Position numbers and translations under genes: made by a program. From a virus, in IMG/VR virus record IMGVR_UViG_3300010037_000005, positions 1 to 22,938 of that record: a stretch of 22,938 nt of DNA; one strand, given 5' to 3'. Below the pieces are notes generated by a model. The model was not told where the DNA came from and searched no databases. It worked only from the letters and a program-made list of their open reading frames with translations. Of this stretch, positions 8,675 through 15,083 are shown piece after piece (the stretch's first letter is position 1; every line of letters starts with the position of its first letter).

Positions 8675-9193
8675 CTAGCGGATAGTTGGTGGGTCTGGCC
8701 AAATGCTCTGTAAGAAGTTAGTTAGTGTACAGATAATTAGTGTCGTTTCTGCAGCTCTGTACAAAATGACAGGTGGGGTAACTACCTCATTGTAAACTGT
8801 TAGTATATAATCTGTAACATGTGCTTTAGAAAATACTACAATTGAACTATCAGAGCCAGTATCTGCATTGCTCTTAAGCCAATACTTAGTTAGGTGACAA
8901 CCTTCTGGATTCTTGAACAGTTGATCGAAAGCCCATTCTTTACGATACTTAGTTTCAATAGGACCCATACCACTACCGAACCAGATATTAGCCATTTCAT
9001 TCTTTGGAAAGAGATCCCCATCTGGCTGACCTCCAGTAGTACGTCTGGTTCGATTAAAGTACTGAGTCCAATCTTTAGAACTAGCTCCAAAGAATGTACA
9101 GATTTTCTTAGCTACATCTCGTTCATAGAACCCACCTTTCAGACCGCTAGCCTTTGCTATCTTAGAACGAATCTCATCTGTTAGTGCTGACAT
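8675..9193 (-). CDS. PD-(D/E)XK nuclease, possibly Holliday-junction resolvase-like
   Basis: A 172-residue protein with the core of a PD-(D/E)XK nuclease: an N-terminal Glu in FYERDVAKK (residues 22-30), then QPDGD with Asp58 and Asp60, and IETK with Glu80 and Lys82. Small nucleases of this fold in phages resolve branched DNA before packaging or take part in recombination and repair. Its place as the last gene of an operon carrying RecA, an ssDNA-binding protein and a UvsY-like protein suits that, but substrate specificity is not visible. The C-terminal third is rather hydrophobic. The start is ATG at 9193 with a modest AAGG site; the gene follows the epimerase by 8 bases and ends just before the 17-bp hairpin. 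Confidence 0.65.
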   Translation of the reverse strand: MSALTDEIRSKIAKASGLKGGFYERDVAKKICTFFGASSKDWTQYFNRTRRTTGGQPDGDLFPKNEMANIWFGSGMGPIETKYRKEWAFDQLFKNPEGCHLTKYWLKSNADTGSDSSIVVFSKAHVTDYILTVYNEVVTPPVILYRAAETTLIICTLTNFLQSIWPDPPTIR

Positions 9194-9201
9194 GGTAGAC
9201 C

Positions 9202-10185
9202 TTATTGAACAGTAGGAGGCATAGTTTCAAATACTTGAATAGCATCATGCATCATGTTAGTAAGATTAAAAGGAGCTCTGTGTGCCCATATCTGTCCTGC
9301 TGAACTACAGGCTAACATACCACAATCAAAGTTACGACGAGCTCTCATCTCTGTGCGTACTATTATAGGATCTTCTGCAACATCATGTAGCTTTAAGCTA
9401 ACTACTGCTTTTGAGAAAGCATTAACAACATCTAGAGTAGTTCGAGGATAGCCGCATCCTACTTCAATTAGACCATCTACGGTAGCAACAGTTAATTCCT
9501 TCTGTTGCTTCTTACGCACACAATAGCGAATCCAATCAACAGTATCTACTACGTGAATGTAATCTCTAGAAGGCGTACCATCTTTAGTCTCGTAGTCATT
9601 ACCGTTAATGTAAAAGGGTTGTCTAGTTTTCCAGGCTTTATATAAAGCAGGTAGAGCATGAACTTCATTTTTACGAAGCTCACCTAAACCCTTATAACCA
9701 CCACAGTTATTAAAGAAGCGGAATAGTAAGGCTTGATCTTTTGCTTTGTGTGCTCGTAACCATCTAATAGCCATCTCTTTAGTTTCTACATAACTGCTGT
9801 CAGGTACGCCTAAGGCAAGTGATGTAGTAGGGAAAACAAACAATGGAGGCTCAGCCATGCTTATACATTCTTCAAAGATCTGCTTAGTCATATCTACATT
9901 AGTAGCAATCAACTCGCTTACAGGTCTAGTTAAATCACCAGTCGCAGCAGCAAAGTGAAAAACTACTTGAGGTTTCACTTCATCTAATATACCCTTGATA
10001 CCATTCATACAATCAAGCTCAAGTACCTTGATACCGAACTCTGCTAGTCTAGGAGCATTCAAGCCACGAGCGTAACTATCGATTCCAATAACTCTCCAGC
10101 TTGATTCCTTTAGTCTAGCAGCCATGACGGCTCCTACAAAGCCGCAGGCACCTGTTATTATAGCAGTAGGTTCTTGTGTTAACAC
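9202..10185 (-). CDS. NAD-dependent nucleotide-sugar epimerase/dehydratase, GalE-like
   Basis: A full-length (327-residue) extended short-chain dehydrogenase. The Rossmann NAD site is GACGFVG (12-18), followed by FHFAAATGD near 77-84, the catalytic pair Tyr132/Lys136 in SYVETK, NNCGGYKG (159-166) and DGTPSRDYIHVVD (202-214), which is almost the diagnostic GalE segment. GalE-type enzymes invert or remodel the sugar of UDP-hexoses. The substrate cannot be read from sequence. The start is GTG at 10185, with GGAGGAG just upstream, and it overlaps the end of the 113-residue gene by 7 bases. In a phage such an enzyme could feed DNA glycosylation, or decoration of a virion or host surface glycan; no glycosyltransferase is visible here. 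Confidence 0.82.
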   Translation of the reverse strand: MLTQEPTAIITGACGFVGAVMAARLKESSWRVIGIDSYARGLNAPRLAEFGIKVLELDCMNGIKGILDEVKPQVVFHFAAATGDLTRPVSELIATNVDMTKQIFEECISMAEPPLFVFPTTSLALGVPDSSYVETKEMAIRWLRAHKAKDQALLFRFFNNCGGYKGLGELRKNEVHALPALYKAWKTRQPFYINGNDYETKDGTPSRDYIHVVDTVDWIRYCVRKKQQKELTVATVDGLIEVGCGYPRTTLDVVNAFSKAVVSLKLHDVAEDPIIVRTEMRARRNFDCGMLACSSAGQIWAHRAPFNLTNMMHDAIQVFETMPPTVQ

Positions 10186-10520
10186 GTCTCCTCCTTTTGT
10201 AATATAGAAATTAAGTCTTCAGCTATTACGGTTCTTATAACAACATCTTGTTGAGATACGTCAGGTGGTAGTAAAACTACACGAACACCCAACTGAGCTA
10301 AATTGGTGTGAAATAAACTAAGACAGTCTCTAAGTTTATAATACATTTCTGTACTAGTAGGCCAGCATAGTAAAATATCACCAGGCGTTGAATGCATCTT
10401 CTGCAATAGTAATTCAGTACTATGGTTATCGCCATCAAAGTGTTTTTGTAACTGTTCTGGATTTAACCAGAACTTCTCAACTACTCGCTGCGATGATAAT
10501 AGTTCTTCAATATCGTTCAT
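10179..10520 (-). CDS. Hypothetical protein between recA and epimerase
   Basis: A 113-residue protein I do not recognise. It starts with an ATGA overlap on the recA stop and overlaps the epimerase start by 7 bases, so it is translated with both. Predicted alpha/beta character: an N-terminal helical part, PGDILLCWPTS near 47-57, a helix with LRDCLSLFH, then VRVVLLPP (79-86) and a final helix. There is no clear catalytic motif, signal peptide or membrane helix. The strict coupling suggests a DNA-metabolism or epimerase-accessory role, but this is inference only. Confidence 0.65.
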   Translation of the reverse strand: MNDIEELLSSQRVVEKFWLNPEQLQKHFDGDNHSTELLLQKMHSTPGDILLCWPTSTEMYYKLRDCLSLFHTNLAQLGVRVVLLPPDVSQQDVVIRTVIAEDLISILQKEETC

Positions 10521-11584
10521 GCTATAACCTTTGGCCTAATCTTTAATGTTTCATAAATAGTTTCTAGTACATCCGGTGTTAGTTTACTAGCCAATTCATC
10601 TTTACGATGGTTAACTCCATCAAACACATACCATCCTTTTTCTCTACGTACCCAGTCTAGTAATTCTTTATCTGCCATGAAGTCGATAGCGATTTCATAA
10701 GGTCTGATACCTTCATCAAAGAAGAGATCAAAGGTACGCGTTCTAAAAGGAGGAACGAATTTATTCTTGACGCATTGTATTTGGATAATCTGTCCTATCG
10801 TTTTCGCTTTAGCACTTTCAACTACTTCACCGCCAGCGTCTTTTTCAGCCTTAACAGAATCCTTCTTCTTAGTAGCTAGCTTCTTAGTTTCTAATAGCAA
10901 AGCTGCATGAAACTCAATGGCATGCCCTCCAAGTTTACTCTTACCACCAAACATAGCTGCAGGATTATCTTTCATTTGTGAAACAAATACAACAGCAATA
11001 TTCTCGTCCCAAATAAGATTAGTTAGTTTACGTAATCCTTCTGAGATAATCTTTGCATGTAGTGCTCGTTGTTTACCTTCTGTTGAATCCTCTTGAGCTA
11101 GTTCTGCAGATGCAGGTACAGCTGAAATACTATCCACAGCGATGAACATGGGAGTGGTACTTCGCTCTTTCTTGATAAGGTTAACAATAAAGATCATTTG
11201 ATCGAATGTCTGTTCAAGATGTTCTGGTTTAACAAGGATTAGTTCATCAGGCTGTACCTTGTATAACTTAGCCCACGTTTCATTATAAGAATGTTCAGTA
11301 TCAAAGAGAATGCAAACAACGCCCTGAGCTTGAGCCAGCCCTATCGTTTGTGCCAGAATAGTAGACTTACCACTAGAGTAAGGTCCAGCAATTTCTGATA
11401 CACGGCCGATCGGAAAACCCGGTCGACCGATGCACCAGTCAATTGCTAGATTACCTGTTGGGATAAATCCTTTAACCTGATCGGGACCAAACGAAGCGGC
11501 TAGAGTAGCTGCAGAGTCATCGCCAAACTGCTTATTAAATGAGGTCACAGTCTTTTGAATCAATTGCAGTGTACCATCTTCCAC
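10517..11584 (-). CDS. recA: RecA-family recombinase
   Basis: RecA forms filaments on ssDNA and drives strand exchange. The 355-residue protein has Walker A GPYSSGKS (67-74), FDTEH with the catalytic-type Glu at 97, Walker B FIAVDSISAVP and the VSQMKDNPAAMFGGKSKLGG loop matching RecA L2. It ends its core with VKNKFVPPFR, close to the bacterial RecA VKNKVAPPF. It is nearer to bacterial RecA than to T4 UvsX. A Lys/Glu-rich insertion of about 25 residues (after AALLLETKK) sits where bacterial RecA has a short turn. The start is GTG at 11584 behind GGGAG; it lies 16 bases after the ssDNA-binding protein and overlaps the next gene by ATGA. Confidence 0.93.
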   Translation of the reverse strand: MEDGTLQLIQKTVTSFNKQFGDDSAATLAASFGPDQVKGFIPTGNLAIDWCIGRPGFPIGRVSEIAGPYSSGKSTILAQTIGLAQAQGVVCILFDTEHSYNETWAKLYKVQPDELILVKPEHLEQTFDQMIFIVNLIKKERSTTPMFIAVDSISAVPASAELAQEDSTEGKQRALHAKIISEGLRKLTNLIWDENIAVVFVSQMKDNPAAMFGGKSKLGGHAIEFHAALLLETKKLATKKKDSVKAEKDAGGEVVESAKAKTIGQIIQIQCVKNKFVPPFRTRTFDLFFDEGIRPYEIAIDFMADKELLDWVRREKGWYVFDGVNHRKDELASKLTPDVLETIYETLKIRPKVIA

Positions 11585-11600
11585 TTGTTATACTCCCTTG

Positions 11601-12548
11601 TTATGCTTCAGTTGTTGATGCCGGTGTACCTAACTTTGCACGAAGACGTTGTTCTAAAGCATTTAGATCAGCTACCTTATTCTGACCTTGATCAGAAGGA
11701 GCAAGAGGTAACTCTGCTTGTTGTGGTTTAGCTATAGCCTCTACAGCTTCCTGAGTAGCTTCTTCTACAGCAGGAGTCATAGTAGTAGGTTTATTATGTA
11801 AAGCATCACCTAACATAGCTGCAATCTTAGGATCCATAGGAGCTGGTGGTTTAGCTGTAGGGGCAGGAATAGAAGTACTCTTACCTCCTCCAGGACTGTA
11901 AGTGTCCCATTGGATAGTATTTACAGCTGCCTTTACATCATCTAAAGACGGTCTTAGGAATACTGCATCTAGATCAAAGAGGTCATCTAGCCACGCAGGA
12001 TCATCAATAGCCTTAGGTGCTTTACCAGGATACAGTACATCACTTACTTGCCTACCACTACCTGTACGGATTAACGTTAGATCATAACCATTTGCTGGAT
12101 CTGTAATATCTCCGTAATCTCCAGACTCTACGAAACCCATAAGCATACTGTATACCTTCTTACCATAAGCATATACCTGTACACCTTTTCCAGCTTCGTT
12201 TAGTACTACGCAATTAGAATACCAACGTCTTGCTGGTCGAGACTTATCAACATCTGCTTTATTGTTATCGTAATCGTTACGTAAGTATAAGTAAGTAGGA
12301 CATAGAGGACAGCTACCTAATTCGAAAACATCAGGACAAACAAACGATAGTTGAGTAACGCCTACTCTCCAATGCGTTTTAACACCTCGAGAGAATAAGC
12401 CTTCAGGTGACCAAGGTGGCATAATACGAATACGATATTGTTTCTCAGCTGGTAGAAATTGTCGCTCACGAGGTACCTTGAGAAAACTTTCACCTTGTGC
12501 TGGAGATTCTTTAGATTGATTGTCTTTCTTAAATGCATAGTAAGCCAT
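11601..12548 (-). CDS. gp32-like single-stranded DNA-binding protein with zinc site
   Basis: A 315-residue protein with the layout of T4 gp32. Zinc ligands fit: H59-x11-C71-x8-C80-x2-C83, close to gp32's His-x12-Cys-x9-Cys-x2-Cys. Around them are RIRIMPPW, then the OB-fold stretch RRWYSNCVVL...GKGVQVYAYGKKVYSML and DITDPANGYDLTL, typical of the gp32 family. The C-terminus (about 220-315) is a low-complexity Ala/Pro/Glu region, as expected for a tail that recruits partners. It coats ssDNA during replication and recombination. Its neighbours are a UvsY-like protein upstream (13-base gap) and RecA downstream, reproducing the T4 mediator/SSB/recombinase trio. ATG start at 12548 with an AAGGAG site. 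Confidence 0.82.
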   Translation of the reverse strand: MAYYAFKKDNQSKESPAQGESFLKVPRERQFLPAEKQYRIRIMPPWSPEGLFSRGVKTHWRVGVTQLSFVCPDVFELGSCPLCPTYLYLRNDYDNNKADVDKSRPARRWYSNCVVLNEAGKGVQVYAYGKKVYSMLMGFVESGDYGDITDPANGYDLTLIRTGSGRQVSDVLYPGKAPKAIDDPAWLDDLFDLDAVFLRPSLDDVKAAVNTIQWDTYSPGGGKSTSIPAPTAKPPAPMDPKIAAMLGDALHNKPTTMTPAVEEATQEAVEAIAKPQQAELPLAPSDQGQNKVADLNALEQRLRAKLGTPASTTEA

Positions 12549-12561
12549 ACTGTAACTCCTT

Positions 12562-12981
12562 CTATAGATGATTTTCAGTCTTATGTAAGTCGCGTCTGTT
12601 AAGAGACATTAACATTTTACTTTTCATATCAAAGGCTATAGCTATCTTTGATAGTATTTTTGCTGAACGTTGCATATTTAGTAGCTTATCTTGTTCAGCT
12701 AGCCATTCTTCATCTTCACGACATGCTCTTTTAATATCTGCTTCTTTAGCTTCTCCTTTCGTATTTCCAGATTTAACCGCACGAGCTACTTTCGTCTCAA
12801 CAGTGGATAGTGTTAACTCTAGCTTTTCCGCGTAGAGTTCAGCTTCAACAGCTAAGTTACTGTAGTGAAAATAGTATGAGGCTACACTGGCTAATTCATG
12901 TTGTATGTTAGCTTCGTTAATACGTAGTAAACTGTCGATGGTTTTTAAGTCATGATCGGTAACAAAAGATTCGTCAGACAT
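12562..12981 (-). CDS. UvsY-like recombination mediator candidate
   Basis: A 139-residue, almost wholly helical, charged protein with no Cys cluster except one Cys near residue 86. T4 UvsY is 137 residues and loads recombinase onto gp32-coated ssDNA. This protein shares the size, a helical N-terminus followed by a long basic/coiled segment (VARAVKSGNTKGEAKEADIK), a CREDEEW patch and a final helical stretch ending in MKSKMLMSLNRRD. It is immediately upstream of the gp32-like and recA genes. The ATG at 12981 overlaps the dpdA stop by 8 bases and has AAAGGAAA upstream. The assignment depends mainly on context and architecture; direct similarity is weak. Confidence 0.5.
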   Translation of the reverse strand: MSDESFVTDHDLKTIDSLLRINEANIQHELASVASYYFHYSNLAVEAELYAEKLELTLSTVETKVARAVKSGNTKGEAKEADIKRACREDEEWLAEQDKLLNMQRSAKILSKIAIAFDMKSKMLMSLNRRDLHKTENHL

Positions 12982-13825
12982 AACTTTCCTTTCGGATATA
13001 TGTAGGGTTATAATAATGAGCGTACATCTCTATTAAATCGTGCATGTTTTGTCTTATAGAGTCACACATCTTAGTAGATATAAAAGCTGTTAAGTCAACA
13101 TTTAGTCGAGTAGCAGGTCGTGGATCAGTAATACGTATATCGTATAAGGCATATAAAGTAGCCCACCGAGTATCAATAGTTAAACCGCGCTCACCTGCAT
13201 ATCTTAGTTCGTCGATAGAATTCATACCTAACATATGTATTTGCCTAGAACTCCCTACTAAGTCTAACAATTTATCTATGAAAGTAATTCTAGCTTCTGT
13301 ATATTGATCACCTGTTAAGTCTTTATGTTTAGGATTAAAGAAAGTACATACTCTCGGTACTCCAATAACTTTAATGTTAGGATGCATCAATGTTAAAGTA
13401 ACTTGCTTCAATGCTTCCTCAGTTGTCTTACCCTGCAGGACGTACATAAGTGCTTGATGTCGTAGTACGTCGTGTTTCTTTAATAGAGATAAATAGTCAA
13501 TTAGGTTATGCTTTGTTTGTTCACTTTCATTTAAGGAATCAGGTATAACTAATACTTGTGGTTTAAGTAAACAGGCTAGTCTTAGATAACGTACACCGAA
13601 GTGAGGATCTCTCGAAAGATGGGCCTCTGGGTTATTCAAATCTGGAGAAGCACCTACACCACAATCCAGTATAGTAGTTTCTGTAGTAGCTACGTTAATG
13701 TAACGAAGATACTCTGGATCTTTTAATAGATCAGGAGCTTCGACAAACATTAAATTAGTACTAGGTAGTTTATCGTTTTCAAACAATGATAAAGGTATAG
13801 GTTGATATATACCTGGCTTAAGCAT
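12974..13825 (-). CDS. dpdA: DpdA-like 7-deazaguanine DNA transglycosylase
   Basis: DpdA is a tRNA-guanine-transglycosylase relative that exchanges guanine in DNA for a 7-deazaguanine base. The 283-residue protein shows the phage DpdA pattern: TTILDCGVGASPD near 50-62 (compare the family's LDNG), LVIPDSLNESEQT near 92-104 with a probable catalytic Asp, YVLQGKT, KVIGVPR, and the closing HMLGMNSIDELRYAGERG followed by IDTRWATLYAL. Size suits the short phage forms, which lack the bacterial C-terminal zinc domain. The ATG at 13825 is chosen; an in-frame TTG one codon earlier is nearer the GGAGGAG site and is possible. It overlaps the upstream P-loop gene by 8 bases and the UvsY-like gene by 8 bases, so all three are coupled. 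The chemical form of the base added is not predictable from this gene. Confidence 0.78.
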   Translation of the reverse strand: MLKPGIYQPIPLSLFENDKLPSTNLMFVEAPDLLKDPEYLRYINVATTETTILDCGVGASPDLNNPEAHLSRDPHFGVRYLRLACLLKPQVLVIPDSLNESEQTKHNLIDYLSLLKKHDVLRHQALMYVLQGKTTEEALKQVTLTLMHPNIKVIGVPRVCTFFNPKHKDLTGDQYTEARITFIDKLLDLVGSSRQIHMLGMNSIDELRYAGERGLTIDTRWATLYALYDIRITDPRPATRLNVDLTAFISTKMCDSIRQNMHDLIEMYAHYYNPTYIRKESYV

Positions 13826-14360
13826 CAAGGGGTTCTCCTCCCTCTGGAATATAAGGTAGACCTAAGATATTAGCAATCTGTTGTACGCGATCTTCAACAG
13901 TACCAGTAATAGTATTGTAAGGTACTCGGTGATAATCTAAGATTCGTTTAATCTCTTGATCCACTTCTTGTTGAAAGTCTTCACCTTTGAATCTTTCACC
14001 ATCATCAACTAAACCAAATTCAACGGGTATGTAAAAAACCTCATTATAGTTGATATGTTTAAGTGCCCACATCCATCGTTGATCGTGATGCCAGAATCCT
14101 ACTGTTAGATGACTATAAGCTAAAGTATCATAAATAGATCGAGAGGCAATATAATTTCTCTCCTTCCAATGATTCCAGATATACCAATTGTTAAGTTTAG
14201 TCTGCTTCTTCTTTCGAGTCCATTTTGGATTATTATGGATAGCCCTAGCAGTACCGTCCCAAATAACATGTTCCGTACAGATTGGAGGATATCTCTCTAC
14301 TAAAGCTTTCAGTAGAGTACTTTTTCCAGTACTATGAGCTCCAGTAAACACAAGTCGCAT
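13818..14360 (-). CDS. P-loop AAA/NadR-like kinase-type protein
   Basis: A 180-residue single-domain P-loop NTPase with GAHSTGKST (7-15), the variant Walker A loop of NadR-like and AAA_28 proteins, which include nucleotide and nucleoside kinases. A helical RNYIASRSIYDTLAYSHL (about 88-105) resembles the segment that holds the DR or SR acceptor-binding residues in small kinases, and the C-terminal part has FKGEDFQQEVDQEI, a lid-like region. Substrate is unknown: a (deoxy)nucleotide, a base precursor or an RNA end could each fit. Start ATG at 14360 with GGAG 7 bases upstream. It overlaps dpdA, which raises the possibility of a role in the modification pathway; this is only context. Confidence 0.65.
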   Translation of the reverse strand: MRLVFTGAHSTGKSTLLKALVERYPPICTEHVIWDGTARAIHNNPKWTRKKKQTKLNNWYIWNHWKERNYIASRSIYDTLAYSHLTVGFWHHDQRWMWALKHINYNEVFYIPVEFGLVDDGERFKGEDFQQEVDQEIKRILDYHRVPYNTITGTVEDRVQQIANILGLPYIPEGGEPLDA

Positions 14361-14375
14361 AATGAATCTCCAGTA

Positions 14376-14882
14376 TCAAAAAATTGGAATTACGTTATTA
14401 AATCTAGCAAACTCTCCAAAGTGTTCCCGAGCAGCTCTGTTATATATTCGAGCTGCTTCTTCTTCATCTTTAGAACTGCCTAGATAAAACCATTTACGAT
14501 TTACACCAATACCCACAACCCAACTACGTCGGTTCCAATATACACCTTTATATTGACTAGTACAAGTTTGAGAGTTATATGTCTTACTCTTAATACTATT
14601 ACTACCATTTTGCGACGCTGTGGCTACTCTTAAATTAAATCGTAAGTTATTTAAGCTATCGGTATCTTTATGATCTATCCTTTGTCTTGATTGAGCATTC
14701 ATAATTATTCGATGTAATTTAACAGCTCCATTATTTCCCCAAGTAGTTGGATAATAACGACCTCCATTTAGTTCACCATACCAAGTACGTCCAATAACTA
14801 TAGTTTCGTACACATCTCTATCTACCAAGAAAGCTAGTTCTGGTTTATTAGATAATACAACATAAACTCCCATGGTATGCAT
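14376..14882 (-). CDS. HNH homing endonuclease with AP2-type DNA-binding domain (copy 2)
   Basis: A 168-residue free-standing endonuclease. An N-terminal region (1-50) is shared with the gene at 17617. The HNH site follows: His57 in LHRIIMNAQ, Asp70-His71 in IDHKDTD, then Asn83 in LRFNLRVAT and the SQN tail, matching HNH_3. The C-terminal AP2-like domain runs about 109-162 (YKGVYWNRRSWVVGIG...FYLGSSKDEEEAARIYNRAA). AP2-HNH proteins cut an unoccupied allele and spread by repair. The start is ATG at 14882 with AGAGGT 5 bases upstream. It separates the small membrane gene from the kinase gene. The paralogue at 17617 shows this is a mobile family within this genome. Confidence 0.85.
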   Translation of the reverse strand: MHTMGVYVVLSNKPELAFLVDRDVYETIVIGRTWYGELNGGRYYPTTWGNNGAVKLHRIIMNAQSRQRIDHKDTDSLNNLRFNLRVATASQNGSNSIKSKTYNSQTCTSQYKGVYWNRRSWVVGIGVNRKWFYLGSSKDEEEAARIYNRAAREHFGEFARFNNVIPIF

Positions 14883-14891
14883 ATAGTACCT

Positions 14892-15083
14892 CTAATGTAA
14901 AATGTGTTCAATTTGGTGAATAACAGTTCGATTCTTTAAGTCATTAAGTTCTTGGTTTAGGGTTTCAAGTTTAAGTACTGACTCTTCAAGTCCTTCTAAT
15001 CGATTGTTGAGTCTACTCATATACCAAAGAGAAACTATTAAACCTGTAGATAAAGCCATACTTAGAATATCAATGCGTTTCAT
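14892..15083 (-). CDS. Small membrane protein with coiled-coil tail
   Basis: A 63-residue protein with a hydrophobic segment at about 6-21 (LSMALSTGLIVSLWYM) after the basic start MKRID, followed by a heptad-like helix (about 24-54, LNNRLEGLEESVLKLETLNQ). The topology predicted is a single N-terminal membrane anchor with a soluble coiled coil. The start is ATG at 15083, which overlaps the polymerase stop as TAATG and has GGAGG 9 bases upstream; the longer form from 15101 would run within polymerase codons and is less likely. It could be an i-spanin-like or membrane-tethering protein, but no lysis partners are near. Confidence 0.6.
   Translation of the reverse strand: MKRIDILSMALSTGLIVSLWYMSRLNNRLEGLEESVLKLETLNQELNDLKNRTVIHQIEHILH

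Noticed and set aside
8890-9184. Overlapping open frames in other registers across the nuclease gene
   Set aside because: They lack ribosome sites and motifs and overlap the better-supported PD-(D/E)XK gene.
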